Below are positions 53,345 through 61,634 of a stretch of DNA of 64,000 bases, in pieces. This DNA is from Kitasatospora sp. NBC_00458. Lineage in GTDB: Bacteria; Actinomycetota; Actinomycetes; Streptomycetales; Streptomycetaceae. The stretch is from positions 2,108,001-2,172,000 of the forward strand of contig NZ_CP107904.1 in assembly GCF_036013975.1 (NCBI RefSeq), written 5' to 3'. The position numbers were made by a program, and so were the translations under genes. The notes under the pieces were generated by a model, which was not told the origin of the DNA, searched no databases, and saw nothing but the letters and a program-made list of their open reading frames with translations. How positions within the stretch are numbered: the stretch's first letter is position 1; the number at the start of each line of letters is the position of its first letter.

Positions 53345-54585
53345 CGGCCGGCCACCGGGCGGACGTCTGCGGGGCGGCGGGCGGCGGCGGAGCGGTCGGC
53401 GTCGCCCGAGCGCCCGGCGTCGGCGGCGGGGTCCGCGTCGGCGGAGCGGTCGCGGTCGGCGGGGCGGTCGCGGTCGGCGGAGCGGCGGACGTCGGCCCGA
53501 ACGCCCCGGGCCGCGGCGGGCACCCGGCCGGGCTCCGGCGCCGCCCCCGGGACGGGCAGCACGCCGAGGCCCGCCCGGTCCGGGGTGCGGACGGTGCCGT
53601 CGGCGCCCCCGATGCCCTGCCAGGGGTCGTGGGCGAGCAGCAGGTGCCCGTCGAGGTCGATCCAGCGGGCCCGGTCGGCGAGGTGGACGGCCGGGGCGAT
53701 GCCGAGCGAACTCGCCGCCAGGCAGCCGAGCATCAGCTCGGTGCCGCTGCCGCGCAGCGCCTCCTCGATCCGCAGCACCTGATGGACCCCGCCGCACTTG
53801 GCGAGCTTGAGGTTGACGCCGTGGACCCGCCCGGCGAGCCGGCAGACGTCCTCGTAGCCGACGGCGTCCTCGTCGGCGATCACCGGGACCGGGGACCGCT
53901 CGGCGACGGCGGCGAGCAGGTCGGGACGGCCCGGGGCGATCGGCTGCTCCACGGCCCGCACGCCCGTGGCCGCGAAGGCGGGCAGCAGTCGGAGGGCCTG
54001 CTCCGGGGTCCAGGCGCCGTTGGGGTCCAGCAGCAGCCGGGCGTCCGGGGCGGCCTCGTGGACGGCCTGGACCCGGACGAGGTCGAGGCCCGGGTCGGCG
54101 GAGCCCGCCTTGACCTTCAGCACGGTGAACCCGGCGTCGGCGAGCCGGGCGGCCTGGACGGCGGCGCGCGCGGGCGGCTCGATGCCGATGGTGCGGGCGG
54201 TGGCGGCGGCCACCGGTTCGGCCCGGCCGAGCAGCCGGTGGACGGGTTCTCCGGCCCGCTTGCCGACCAGGTCGAGCAGTGCGGCCTCGACGGCGGCCAG
54301 CACACCAGCCGGCAGAGCGCCGAACGGGGCCGCGCCGAGGCGGAGTTCGGCGAGCGCCTGCTCCGGGTCCGGGAACCGCTCCAACCCGGGCCGCAGGTCG
54401 TCGAGTTCGCGCCGGATCCGGTCGGTGGGCAGTTGCAGGTAGACGCTGCTGACCACCTCGCCGTGCCCGGTCAGCCCGCCGTGGCCGAGCGCGAGCTGGA
54501 CGGCGTCGCGTTCGGTGGTGACCGAGCGGGAGATCCGCAGCGGCTCGGCGAGCCGGAGCCGTACGGTGCGGACGTCGAGCCTCAT
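53341..54585 (-). CDS. Dipeptide-epimerase-like enolase-superfamily enzyme
   Basis: This 414-aa enzyme of the muconate-lactonizing subgroup has the catalytic KxK pair (Lys157, Lys159 in LKVKAG), metal ligands Asp187 (LLLDPNG), Glu213 (VEQPI) and Asp238 (IADED), and the base Lys in NLKLAKCGG (260-263). The DLD motif at 310-312 is the feature by which dipeptide epimerases bind the substrate's alpha-ammonium group. A ~60-residue Arg/Asp/Ala repetitive tail follows the fold. In this operon it may epimerise a dipeptide-like intermediate made by the ATP-grasp ligase. The ATG at 54585 overlaps the preceding stop and has GAGGAGG. Confidence 0.92.
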   Translation of the reverse strand: MRLDVRTVRLRLAEPLRISRSVTTERDAVQLALGHGGLTGHGEVVSSVYLQLPTDRIRRELDDLRPGLERFPDPEQALAELRLGAAPFGALPAGVLAAVEAALLDLVGKRAGEPVHRLLGRAEPVAAATARTIGIEPPARAAVQAARLADAGFTVLKVKAGSADPGLDLVRVQAVHEAAPDARLLLDPNGAWTPEQALRLLPAFAATGVRAVEQPIAPGRPDLLAAVAERSPVPVIADEDAVGYEDVCRLAGRVHGVNLKLAKCGGVHQVLRIEEALRGSGTELMLGCLAASSLGIAPAVHLADRARWIDLDGHLLLAHDPWQGIGGADGTVRTPDRAGLGVLPVPGAAPEPGRVPAAARGVRADVRRSADRDRPADRDRSADADPAADAGRSGDADRSAAARRPADVRPVAGR

Positions 54586-55796
54586 CGGTCCTCCTCGGTT
54601 CGTGCGGCGTCGCCGCCGGGGGCGGGGCCGGGGCCGGTGGCCGCCCGGACCGGCGGCACGGCACGCGCGGTCGGGACGGCGGGTCCGGCGGGGACGGTGG
54701 CCGCTGCGGCGGGGGCGGGCGCCACCACGGCGGCAGGGCGGGCGCCACCGGTGCGGCAGCGCGCCCAGCCGGTGACCTCCACGGCCTCCGGGTGCGGGAT
54801 CTCGATCGGGCGGAGCGCCGCCCGATCGGCGTCCAGGCCGTTCCGCCGGCAGAAGGCGTCGTCGTACACCGTGCCGAGGTAGCGGTGCGGACCGTCGGGG
54901 AAGACGGTGGCCACGGCGGCGCCGGGGTGGACCCGGGCGGCCCAGGCGGCGACCAGGGCCACCGCGCCGGTGGACCAGCCACCGCTGACGAAGGCGCCCC
55001 GGGCCAGCCGCCGGCAGGTGTCGACCGCCTCGGCGGGGCCGACCCAGTGGACCTCGTCGAAGGCCTGGTGGGCGACGTTGCGCGGGTGGATGGAACTGCC
55101 CAGGCCGCGCATCAGCCGGGGCCGGGCGGGCTGCCCGAAGATGGTGGAGCCGACCGAGTCGACGCCGATGATCCGCAGCCGCGGCCACCGGCGGCGCAGC
55201 TCCCCGGCGAGGCCGGCGCTGTGCCCGCCGGTGCCGACGCTGCAGACCAGGACGTCGAGGTGGTCGAGGTCGGCGGTGATCTCCTGGGCCATGGCCAGGT
55301 AACCGGCGGCGTTGTCGGGGTTGTTGTACTGGTCGGGCCAGTAGGCGCCGGGCAGCCGGTCGAGCACCTCGTGCAGCCGTCCGAGCCGGGCGGCCTGCCA
55401 GCCGCCGCGCCGGGCGGGCCGGTCGACCAGCTCCAGGCGGGCACCGTACGCGCGCAGCAACTGCCGCATGGACGTTTCGAGTTCGGTGTCGCCGACCAGC
55501 ACCACGGGGTGGCCGAGCGCCTGTCCGGCGAAGGCAAGACCGATGCCCATGGTGCCCGAGGTGGACTCCACCACCGTGGCACCGGGGCGGAGTTCGCCGC
55601 GGGCGTGGGCGCCGCGGAGCATGGCGACGGCGGAGCGGGCCTTCATGCCGCCCGCGCTGAGTCCTTCGAGTTTGGCCCAGAAGCCGGGGTGCGGGTGCGG
55701 CAGCGGGGTGGTGATCCGGGCCAGCGGGGTGCGGCCGAGCAGTGGCAGCAGGGCGGGGTTGCCGAGGGCCGCGCCGGAGTCGAGCAGGGCGGTCAC
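54582..55796 (-). CDS. Cysteine-synthase-fold PLP enzyme
   Basis: This 404-aa fold type II PLP enzyme has the Schiff-base Lys52 in GGMKARSAV, the phosphate/substrate loop ESTSGTMG (77-84), QYNNPDN and SVGTGGHSAG. The C-terminal ~60 residues are Ala/Pro-rich. Relatives such as SbnA and diaminopropionate synthases replace a beta-substituent of serine derivatives with an amine, forming C-N bonded amino acids found in metallophores. The true nucleophile here is unknown. The GTG at 55796 overlaps the DUF364 stop. Confidence 0.92.
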   Translation of the reverse strand: MTALLDSGAALGNPALLPLLGRTPLARITTPLPHPHPGFWAKLEGLSAGGMKARSAVAMLRGAHARGELRPGATVVESTSGTMGIGLAFAGQALGHPVVLVGDTELETSMRQLLRAYGARLELVDRPARRGGWQAARLGRLHEVLDRLPGAYWPDQYNNPDNAAGYLAMAQEITADLDHLDVLVCSVGTGGHSAGLAGELRRRWPRLRIIGVDSVGSTIFGQPARPRLMRGLGSSIHPRNVAHQAFDEVHWVGPAEAVDTCRRLARGAFVSGGWSTGAVALVAAWAARVHPGAAVATVFPDGPHRYLGTVYDDAFCRRNGLDADRAALRPIEIPHPEAVEVTGWARCRTGGARPAAVVAPAPAAAATVPAGPAVPTARAVPPVRAATGPGPAPGGDAARTEEDR

Positions 55797-56713
55797 CGGG
55801 CTCCGCCCCCGTACAGGTGGAGGACGGTGGGGCCGCCGTCGAGCCAGAAGAAGGGGTAGGGCTCGGCGCTGACGGCGGTGACCCCGTCGCCGATCAGCCG
55901 GGGCAGCACCGCGCTGCCGGTCTGGGCGAACAGCACGAGGGGTTTGCCGGTGGCGCGGGCGTGGGCGAGCAGCGGGTCCAGGGTGCCGTTGCCGAGGGTC
56001 ATGCCGGAGGCGAGGATCGCGTCGCAGTCGTCGAGCCGGGCGGTGGCATCGGCGTGCACGGGCTCGCCCCACTCGGTGGCGCCGCCCTTGAGGTCGCACG
56101 GGAGGTAGCCGACGCCTCGCGAACGAAGCTGTTCCAGGAGGGAGTTGACGACGCCGACGACCAGCACCCGGCGGACCTCGGCGAGCGGCAGCAGCCGGAC
56201 CACGGCGGCGGCCCGGGCGCGGGACTTCTCCAGGGAGGAGCCGCCCGGCAGGGTGACCGGCCGGGCGCCGGGCGCGGCGGCGTGGGGCCGGCAGTGGCCG
56301 AGGTAGGCGTCGAGCGCGGCGACCCGGACGGCGGGCAGCGGGTGGTCGAGCAGCTCGGCGACGGTGGCGCCGACGCAGTCGGTGGGCGTGTCGGCGGGCA
56401 GGTCGCCGGGTTCGACGGCGCAGGAGCCGACGGCGGCGTCGAGCCGGAGGCTGAGCACCTCGTTGCGGTAGCCCCGGGCCCGGCCCGCGTGCCGGACGGC
56501 CTGCGCGGTGGTGAAGGCGAGGGCGATCCGCAGGCCGGCCGGGTCGGGCCCGTACGCCCCGGCGCGGGCCCGGTCGGCGACCAGGTCGAACGCGGAGCCG
56601 GCCACGGCGGCGGGGGCGGTGGAGGCGGGGGTGCCCGAACCGGGGCCGGGAGCGGGTGCGGAAGCAGGACCGGGCACAGGGACGAGGCCGGGCGCGGGGG
56701 CGGGGGCGCTCAT
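55793..56713 (-). CDS. DUF364 (putative heavy-metal chelation) Rossmann-like protein
   Basis: This 306-aa protein has a Pro/Ala-rich first 40 residues followed by a DUF4213/DUF364 arrangement: ALAFTTAQAVRHAGRARGYRNEVLSLRLDAAVGSCAVEPGDLPADTPTDCVGATVAELLDHPLPAVRVAALDAYLG, then RVLVVGVVNSLLEQLRSRGVGYLPCDLKGG and DAILASGMTLGNGTLDPLLAHARATGKPLVLFAQTGSAV. Pfam labels these domains as putative heavy-metal chelation. Its catalytic or carrier role is unknown. The ATG (56711-56713) overlaps the ATP-grasp stop. Confidence 0.88.
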   Translation of the reverse strand: MSAPAPAPGLVPVPGPASAPAPGPGSGTPASTAPAAVAGSAFDLVADRARAGAYGPDPAGLRIALAFTTAQAVRHAGRARGYRNEVLSLRLDAAVGSCAVEPGDLPADTPTDCVGATVAELLDHPLPAVRVAALDAYLGHCRPHAAAPGARPVTLPGGSSLEKSRARAAAVVRLLPLAEVRRVLVVGVVNSLLEQLRSRGVGYLPCDLKGGATEWGEPVHADATARLDDCDAILASGMTLGNGTLDPLLAHARATGKPLVLFAQTGSAVLPRLIGDGVTAVSAEPYPFFWLDGGPTVLHLYGGGAR

Positions 56714-58026
56714 GCGGGCACCGCCGCGGGCTCGGCCGGACAGTCGGCGGCCGCGTACCGGGGACTCAGCCCGGCGAGCAGCCGTTCGGCCGCGCCGCGG
56801 GCGCCGGGGCCGCCGGTGTCGGCGGTCATGACGTGGCCGAGGTACTCGTTGTTGCTGGTGGCGGGCCGCACCTCGCGACCGGGCCCGGCGAGGCTGAGTT
56901 CGACCACCGCCGGGTCGAGGCGCACCGCGGCCTCGCCGTCGAAGCCGTCCAGCAGGCCCGCGCGCCCCTCCCCGGGGACCGGGAACTCGCCGGGGACCAG
57001 GAAGGCGATCGCCGCGCTGGCGACGCCGGTGGGGTGGACGGCCAGGTCGGGGCGGCGGCCGAGGGCGACGTCGACGGCTGCGGCGGCGAGGTCCACCCCG
57101 GTGACCCGCCGGACCAGCTCGGTGATCCGGTTCCCGGCCGGGCGCGGGTTGACCTCGACCACCCGGGGCCCGGCGGGGGTCAGCTTGATCTCGGTGTGCG
57201 CGACGACCTGGTCGAGGCCGAGCGCGGTGAGCGCCGCGACGGCGGTGCCGGCCGCGGCCGCCGCGTCGGCGGGGTCGAGCGGGGCGGGGAACATGTGCCC
57301 GGTCTCGACGAACGCGGGCGCGCCGCCGACGCTCTTGTCGGTGATCCCGACGACGTGCGCGACGCCGTCGGCGGAGACCGTCTCGACGCTGACCTCGGGG
57401 CCGGTGAGCAGTTCCTCGATCAGCACCGACGGCTCCCGGCGCTGGCCGCGCGCGTTCACCGGGAAGGACTCCAGCGCCCGGATCGCCGCGAGGAGTGCGG
57501 CCTCGTCGGCGACCTCCCGGACGAACATCCCGGCGCACAGGTCGACCGGCTTGACGACCAGCGGGTAGCCGATCGCCCGGGCGGCGGCGCGGGCCTGCTC
57601 GCGGTCGGCGCAGAGCGCGTACGCGGGCCCGGGGACGCCGGCCCCGGCGAGGGTGCGGCGGGTGAGGTCCTTGCGGCAGGCGGCGGTGACCGCCTCCGGG
57701 TCCGGCCCGGGGAGTCCGAGCCGGCGGGCCACCCGGGCGACCTGCGGGAGGTAGTAGTCGCAGGAGGAGAGCACCCCGTCGAAGCCGAGCAGCCCGTGCA
57801 GCCGCTCGGCGTACGGGAGCAGCACGGCCGGGTCGTTGGTGTCGGCGGTGAGGACGTTCTCCGCGGCGAGCAGCGGGTGGGGGCCGTCGGCGGGGACGGC
57901 GGCGCGCAGGTAGTGGTGCAGGTCGCGGGTGAGGAAGGTGAAGCGGTGGCCGTTCTCCCCCAGCGCCCTCGGCAGCAACCTGCTCATGGAGCCGACCCAG
58001 CTCTCGATCACCAGCAGATGCGCCAC
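56710..58026 (-). CDS. ATP-grasp ligase, first gene of the operon
   Basis: This 438-aa ATP-grasp enzyme is of the carbamoyl-phosphate-synthase-L/dipeptide-ligase type. It has a pre-ATP-grasp domain (VAHLLVIESWVGSMSRLLPRALGENGHRFTFLTRD), the ATP-binding YPLVVKPVDLCAGMFVREV, EELLTGPEVSVETV, and the Mg-binding end VVEVNPRPAGNRITELVRRVTGVDL. It probably activates a carboxylate as acyl-phosphate to form an amide or peptide bond. The GTG at 58026 has GGGAG six bases upstream. It is followed by seven GTGA/ATGA-type coupled or near-coupled genes. Confidence 0.93.
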   Translation of the reverse strand: MAHLLVIESWVGSMSRLLPRALGENGHRFTFLTRDLHHYLRAAVPADGPHPLLAAENVLTADTNDPAVLLPYAERLHGLLGFDGVLSSCDYYLPQVARVARRLGLPGPDPEAVTAACRKDLTRRTLAGAGVPGPAYALCADREQARAAARAIGYPLVVKPVDLCAGMFVREVADEAALLAAIRALESFPVNARGQRREPSVLIEELLTGPEVSVETVSADGVAHVVGITDKSVGGAPAFVETGHMFPAPLDPADAAAAAGTAVAALTALGLDQVVAHTEIKLTPAGPRVVEVNPRPAGNRITELVRRVTGVDLAAAAVDVALGRRPDLAVHPTGVASAAIAFLVPGEFPVPGEGRAGLLDGFDGEAAVRLDPAVVELSLAGPGREVRPATSNNEYLGHVMTADTGGPGARGAAERLLAGLSPRYAAADCPAEPAAVPA

Positions 58027-58090
58027 GACTCTCCCTCTCGACGGACACGCAGACACGGCGGCACGCCGGGATTCGGCAGGCCGCGAGAGG

Positions 58091-58119
58091 AACGTAACGG
58101 GATTCGTTTTCATTTTCAA
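58091..58119 (-). promoter_or_regulatory. Promoter of the metallophore operon
   Basis: On the minus strand TTGAAA (58119-58114) and TACGTT (58096-58091) are 17 bp apart, an excellent sigma70-like spacing, about 65 bp upstream of the GTG. The -35 lies in the AT-rich TGAAAATGAAAACG segment (half of a Zur-like site). Confidence 0.65.
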
Positions 58120-58151
58120 CACGCCGGGACCGACTTCCGTCGCCGCGTTAG

Positions 58152-58168
58152 ATGAAAGTGGTTTTCAT
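58152..58168. promoter_or_regulatory. Zur-box-like palindrome
   Basis: ATGAAAGTGGTTTTCAT (arms ATGAAA/TTTCAT) lies between the divergent ATP-grasp and GNAT genes. Its 15-bp core resembles the TGAAAATGATTTTCA type of Zur box recalled for actinobacteria (13 of 15). A second, half-matching element (TGAAAATGA on the minus strand) overlaps the -35 at 58114-58119. Zinc control is inferred, not shown. Confidence 0.55.
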
Positions 58169-58216
58169 GTACGCTGACAGCCACCCCACCCCGGCCCGAT
58201 CCGTCGGAGATTCCTG

Positions 58217-58804
58217 ATGAACCGTCACGATCCTTATCTGGTCCGGCATGCAGTGCCCTCGGACGTCCCGGGCGCGCGCCGACTGATCCTCGACACCTTC
58301 TACCGCGAGTTCGGCTACGGCTACGTGCCCGCCTGGCACGCCGACGTGGTCGACCTCCAGGGGCACTACCTCGACCACCCCCGGCACGCGCTCCTGGTCG
58401 CCGTCCGCGACGGCGAGGTGGTGGCCACCACCGCACTGCACTCCACCGGGCCGGCCCACCCGCCGCACCCGCGCGAGATCGCCGAGCGCTACCCGTCCGG
58501 CACCACCGCACAGCTGGTCCGGGTGTACGTCCGGGCCGAACACCGCCGGCACGGCCTGGCCCGCGAACTCGTCCGCCGGGCCTGCGAGTTCGCCGCCTTC
58601 GAGGGCGGCTACCGGCGGCTCTACCTGCACACCAACACCGCCGTCCCGGGCGCCGAGGCGTTCTGGCGCAGCCTCGCGGAGGAGGTCTACGACGCCCGCC
58701 CGACCGGCGAGCACGGACCCGGCGTGGCCACCGTCCACTTCGAGATCCCGCTCCGTCGGCCGGTGGCACTGGCGGGCAGTGCGGAGGGTCACCCGGCCGG
58801 GTGA
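58217..58804 (+). CDS. GNAT-family N-acetyltransferase
   Basis: This 195-aa acetyl-CoA-dependent acyltransferase fold has LVRVYVRAEHRRHGLARELVRRACEFA (the R/QxxGxG/A-type pyrophosphate loop, here RRHGLA) and the closing YLHTNTAVPGAEAFWRSLAEE. The N-terminal YLVRHAVPSDVPGARRLI is typical. The ATG at 58217 has GGAG eight bases upstream. It is divergent from the metallophore operon and shares the Zur-like control region, so it may modify the product or confer a related function. Confidence 0.9.
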   Translation: MNRHDPYLVRHAVPSDVPGARRLILDTFYREFGYGYVPAWHADVVDLQGHYLDHPRHALLVAVRDGEVVATTALHSTGPAHPPHPREIAERYPSGTTAQLVRVYVRAEHRRHGLARELVRRACEFAAFEGGYRRLYLHTNTAVPGAEAFWRSLAEEVYDARPTGEHGPGVATVHFEIPLRRPVALAGSAEGHPAG

Positions 58805-58844
58805 ACCGGCGCGGCCCCGCGCACCGGCGGAAGCGACCCGCCCC

Positions 58845-58898
58845 AGGCGGCCGTGGCGGGCTCGACCGGAGGACCGGCCGAGCCCGCCACGGCCGCCT
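58845..58898 (+). terminator. Long hairpin terminator of the GNAT gene
   Basis: A perfect 20-bp stem (58845-58864 with 58879-58898) with a 14-nt loop that itself contains a repeated ACCGG lies 40 nt after the GNAT stop. The rest of 58805-59038 shows nothing else notable. Confidence 0.85.
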
Positions 58899-59038
58899 CC
58901 CGCACTCCCCCGCCCCTCCCGAAGGCCCCGTGGAGACCGTCCGGGACCACCGGGGATCCCCCCGCCCGCCCGCCGTGCGCCACCGGCAGGAGGCCCCGTC
59001 CACGATGTGACGCAGGTCACACGGGATGGCGAAATTTC

Positions 59039-59095
59039 CGGGGACGGATTCCCCGTTTGGCTCTTCGTAGGACTAACCGGGGAGAGACTCCCCGG
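59039..59095. promoter_or_regulatory. Paired GGGGA-N5-TCCCC operators upstream of tetR
   Basis: CGGGGACGGATTCCCCG (59039-59055) and CCGGGGAGAGACTCCCCGG (59077-59095) are two palindromes whose GGGGA boxes start 39 bp apart, just upstream of the tetR start at 59115. The sequence after the first palindrome (CCCCGTTTGGCTCTT) recurs almost unchanged at the qcrB-paralog promoter, including a similar second palindrome. Confidence 0.75.
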
Positions 59096-59114
59096 AACCC
59101 GGGAGGAGCACAGA

Positions 59115-59783
59115 GTGAGTACCGCCGCCGTCGAGCCGACCCACGCCACGGAGCCGCCGGTCCGCGCACCCAAGCTGCGCGCGGACGCGAGCCGGAACCG
59201 TGAGCGGATCGTCCTCGCGGCCCGGGACGCCTTCGTCGAGCACGGTGCGGACGCACCGCTGGACGAAATCGCCAAGCGCGCCGGCGTCGGAAACGCTACT
59301 CTCTACCGGAACTTCCCGACCAGGGCGGCGCTCATCCGCGAGGTCGCGCTGCTCGTCAAGAACCGCATCGTGGGGATCGCCGAGACGGCGGTCGCCGAGG
59401 GCACCGGCCCGTTCGACGCACTCCAGCGCTTCGCGCACCGGACCGTCGACGAGAAGGTCGGCGCGCTCTGCCCGATGCTGACCAACCGGGTCGACATGTT
59501 CGACCCGGCGCTGACCGAGGCCCGGGAACGCCTGATGAGTGTCGTCGGCGGTCTGCTGGACCGCGCGAAGGCGGCCGGCGAACTGCGCACGGACGTCGAC
59601 CACGGCGACCTGTTCATCGCCATGAGCCAGCTCACCCGCCCGCTGCCGGGCACCTCCTGCCACGTGCTGGACGAGTTCGTCCACCGGCACCTGCAACTGT
59701 TCCTGGACGGTATGCGGGCGCCCGCGCGTTCCACCCTGCCCGGCCGGGCCGCGACCTTCGAGGACTTCCACACCGACCACTGA
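59115..59783 (+). CDS. TetR-family regulator of the MFS/qcrB-paralog locus
   Basis: This 222-aa regulator has the HTH in LRADASRNRERIVLAARDAFVEHGADAPLDEIAKRAGVGNATLYRNFPTRAALIREV and the C-terminal domain found in the SCO-type TetR_C subgroup (ALCPMLTNRVDMFDPALTEARERL). The GTG at 59115 (VSTAAVEPTHA) follows GGGAGGAG. Two palindromes lie 20-76 bases upstream. The MFS gene follows after about 90 bp. It probably represses itself, the MFS and the qcrB paralog. Confidence 0.92.
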   Translation: MSTAAVEPTHATEPPVRAPKLRADASRNRERIVLAARDAFVEHGADAPLDEIAKRAGVGNATLYRNFPTRAALIREVALLVKNRIVGIAETAVAEGTGPFDALQRFAHRTVDEKVGALCPMLTNRVDMFDPALTEARERLMSVVGGLLDRAKAAGELRTDVDHGDLFIAMSQLTRPLPGTSCHVLDEFVHRHLQLFLDGMRAPARSTLPGRAATFEDFHTDH

Positions 59784-59875
59784 GCCGCCGAGCCACCTGA
59801 ACCGTCACCGCGGGACCACCGCGCGGCCACCTCCGCGCGCCCGCTCGCACCGATCCGCACACCTCGCACCGTGAA

Positions 59876-61414
59876 GTGAGTACCTCCATGCCGAAAACCG
59901 ACACCCCGCCCGCCACCCAGCCCGATCCGAGGCGCTGGAAGGCCCTGATATTCATCGGGCTCGCACAGCTGATGGTCGTCCTCGACGCCACCATCGTGAA
60001 CATCGCCCTGCCCTCCGCCCAGCAGGACCTGGGCATCACCGACGGCAACCGCCAGTGGGTGATCACCGCGTACGCGCTGGCCTTCGGCGGCCTGCTGCTC
60101 TTCGGAGGCCGGGTGGCGGACCTCTGGGGCCGCAAGCGGACCTTCGTGGTCGGCCTGGCCGGCTTCGCGTTCGCCTCCGCGCTGGGCGGCGCCGCCGCCA
60201 ACACCGCCATGCTGCTCGGCGCCCGCGCCCTCCAGGGCGTCTTCGGCGCACTGCTCGCGCCCGCCGCGCTCTCGCTGCTGGCCGTCATGTTCACCGAGGC
60301 CAAGGAGCGCGCCAAGGCGTTCGGCATCTACGGCGCCATCGCCGGCGGTGGCGGCGCGATCGGCCTGATCCTCGGCGGCCTGCTGACCGAGTACCTGAAC
60401 TGGCGCTGGACCTTCTTCGTCAACATCCCGTTCGCCGTGGCCGCCGCCATCGGTGCCGTCATGGTGATCCGCGAGCCGGCCGAGGGCCGCAACCGCAACC
60501 GCCTCGACGTCCCCGGCGTCATCCTCGTCACCACCGGCCTGGTCGCCCTGGTCTACGGCTTCACCCGGGCCGAGTCGGACGGCTGGTCCTCCGGCATGAC
60601 GATCGGCCTGTTCGTCGCCGCCGCCCTCCTGCTGGCCGCGTTCGTCGCGGTCGAGGCCCGGGTGAAGGCGCCGCTGCTGCCGCTGCGCGTCATCCTGGAC
60701 CGCAACCGCGGCGGGGTCTACCTGTCGCTGGGCCTGGCCGTGATCGGCATGTTCGGCCTGTTCCTCTTCCTGACCTACTACCTGCAGATCGTGCTCGGCT
60801 ACAGCCCGGTCCTGACCGGCGTGGCCTTCCTGCCGATGGTGGCCGGCATGATCACCGGCTCGACCCAGATCGGCGCCCGCCTGATGACCCGCGTCCCGGC
60901 GCGGTACCTGATGGCGCCCGGCTTCCTGGTCGCCTCGGTCGGCATGCTGCTCCTCACCCAGATCGGCGTGGACACCTCCTACCCGGCGCTGATCCTGCCC
61001 GGTCTGGTCCTGATGGGCCTCGGCATGGGCACCGCGTTCATGCCGGCGATGAGCCTCGCCACGCACGGCGTCCAGCCGCGCGACGCCGGCGTGGCCTCCG
61101 CCATGGTCAACACCTCGCAGCAGGTCGGCGGCGCCATCGGCACCGCTCTGCTGAACACCATCGCGGCCAGCGCCACCACCACCTGGCTGGCGGCCCACAT
61201 GGGCGCCGCGACCAGCCCCGCCGCCGCCCAGGCGGTGCAGTTCCAGGGCATGGTGCACGGCTTCTCGACCGCGATCTGGTGGTCCTTCGGGATCCTGGTG
61301 CTGGCGGCCGCGCTCGCCTTCGCGCTGATCAACGCCGGTCGCCCCGACCAGGCCGCGGACGGTGCGGGCGAGGGTGCGGTGAACGGCAACGAGGTGCCGG
61401 TGCTCGTGCACTGA
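59876..61414 (+). CDS. MFS multidrug exporter (DHA2, 14 TM)
   Basis: This 512-aa transporter of the EmrB/QacA type starts with KALIFIGLAQLMVVLDATIVNIALPSAQQDLGI (motif D1 with Asp) and has GGRVADLWGRKRTFV (motif A) and IYGAIAGGGGAIGLILGGLLTEYLNWRWTFFVNIPFAV (motif C). The start could be GTG 59876 or ATG 59888. It lies downstream of tetR on the same strand and probably shares its promoter. It would export the toxic inducer sensed by TetR. Confidence 0.93.
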   Translation: MSTSMPKTDTPPATQPDPRRWKALIFIGLAQLMVVLDATIVNIALPSAQQDLGITDGNRQWVITAYALAFGGLLLFGGRVADLWGRKRTFVVGLAGFAFASALGGAAANTAMLLGARALQGVFGALLAPAALSLLAVMFTEAKERAKAFGIYGAIAGGGGAIGLILGGLLTEYLNWRWTFFVNIPFAVAAAIGAVMVIREPAEGRNRNRLDVPGVILVTTGLVALVYGFTRAESDGWSSGMTIGLFVAAALLLAAFVAVEARVKAPLLPLRVILDRNRGGVYLSLGLAVIGMFGLFLFLTYYLQIVLGYSPVLTGVAFLPMVAGMITGSTQIGARLMTRVPARYLMAPGFLVASVGMLLLTQIGVDTSYPALILPGLVLMGLGMGTAFMPAMSLATHGVQPRDAGVASAMVNTSQQVGGAIGTALLNTIAASATTTWLAAHMGAATSPAAAQAVQFQGMVHGFSTAIWWSFGILVLAAALAFALINAGRPDQAADGAGEGAVNGNEVPVLVH

Positions 61415-61442
61415 CCCCCGTGGGGTGAAGCGACGGTGCGCT

Positions 61443-61482
61443 ACGGCCCGTCCGGTGTCCGGGAGGACACGGGACGGGCCGT
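61443..61482 (+). terminator. Hairpin terminator after the MFS gene
   Basis: An 18-bp stem with one mismatch (61443-61460 with 61465-61482) and a GGGA loop lies 28 nt after the MFS stop. It separates the tetR-MFS unit from the qcrB-paralog unit. Confidence 0.8.
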
Positions 61483-61553
61483 TCGCCGTTCGGCGGGCGG
61501 GCGGGGCCGGGTGGCAGTGGTCGACCGGGCGGACCCCGACCCCCACTAGAAGT

Positions 61554-61608
61554 GGGGATCATTCCCCGTTTACTCTTGGTCCAGCTTCGAAACGGGGACA
61601 GCTCCCCG
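61554..61608. promoter_or_regulatory. Paired GGGGA-N4-TCCCC operators upstream of the qcrB paralog
   Basis: GGGGATCATTCCCC (61554-61567) and CGGGGACAGCTCCCCG (61593-61608) repeat the two-site arrangement found before tetR; the GGGGA boxes start 40 bp apart here versus 39 bp there. The spacer is one base shorter than in the tetR sites. The second site ends 26 bp before the gene start at 61635. Confidence 0.75.
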
Positions 61609-61634
61609 ATTCACTTCGACCGAGGTGCGTGGAC

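Noticed and set aside
45377..58804. Assignment of the operon to staphylopine, EDDS or an NRPS siderophore pathway
   Set aside because: No nicotianamine-synthase-like, opine dehydrogenase, lyase-type EDDS gene or NRPS/NIS synthetase is present in the operon, so a named known pathway is not supported.
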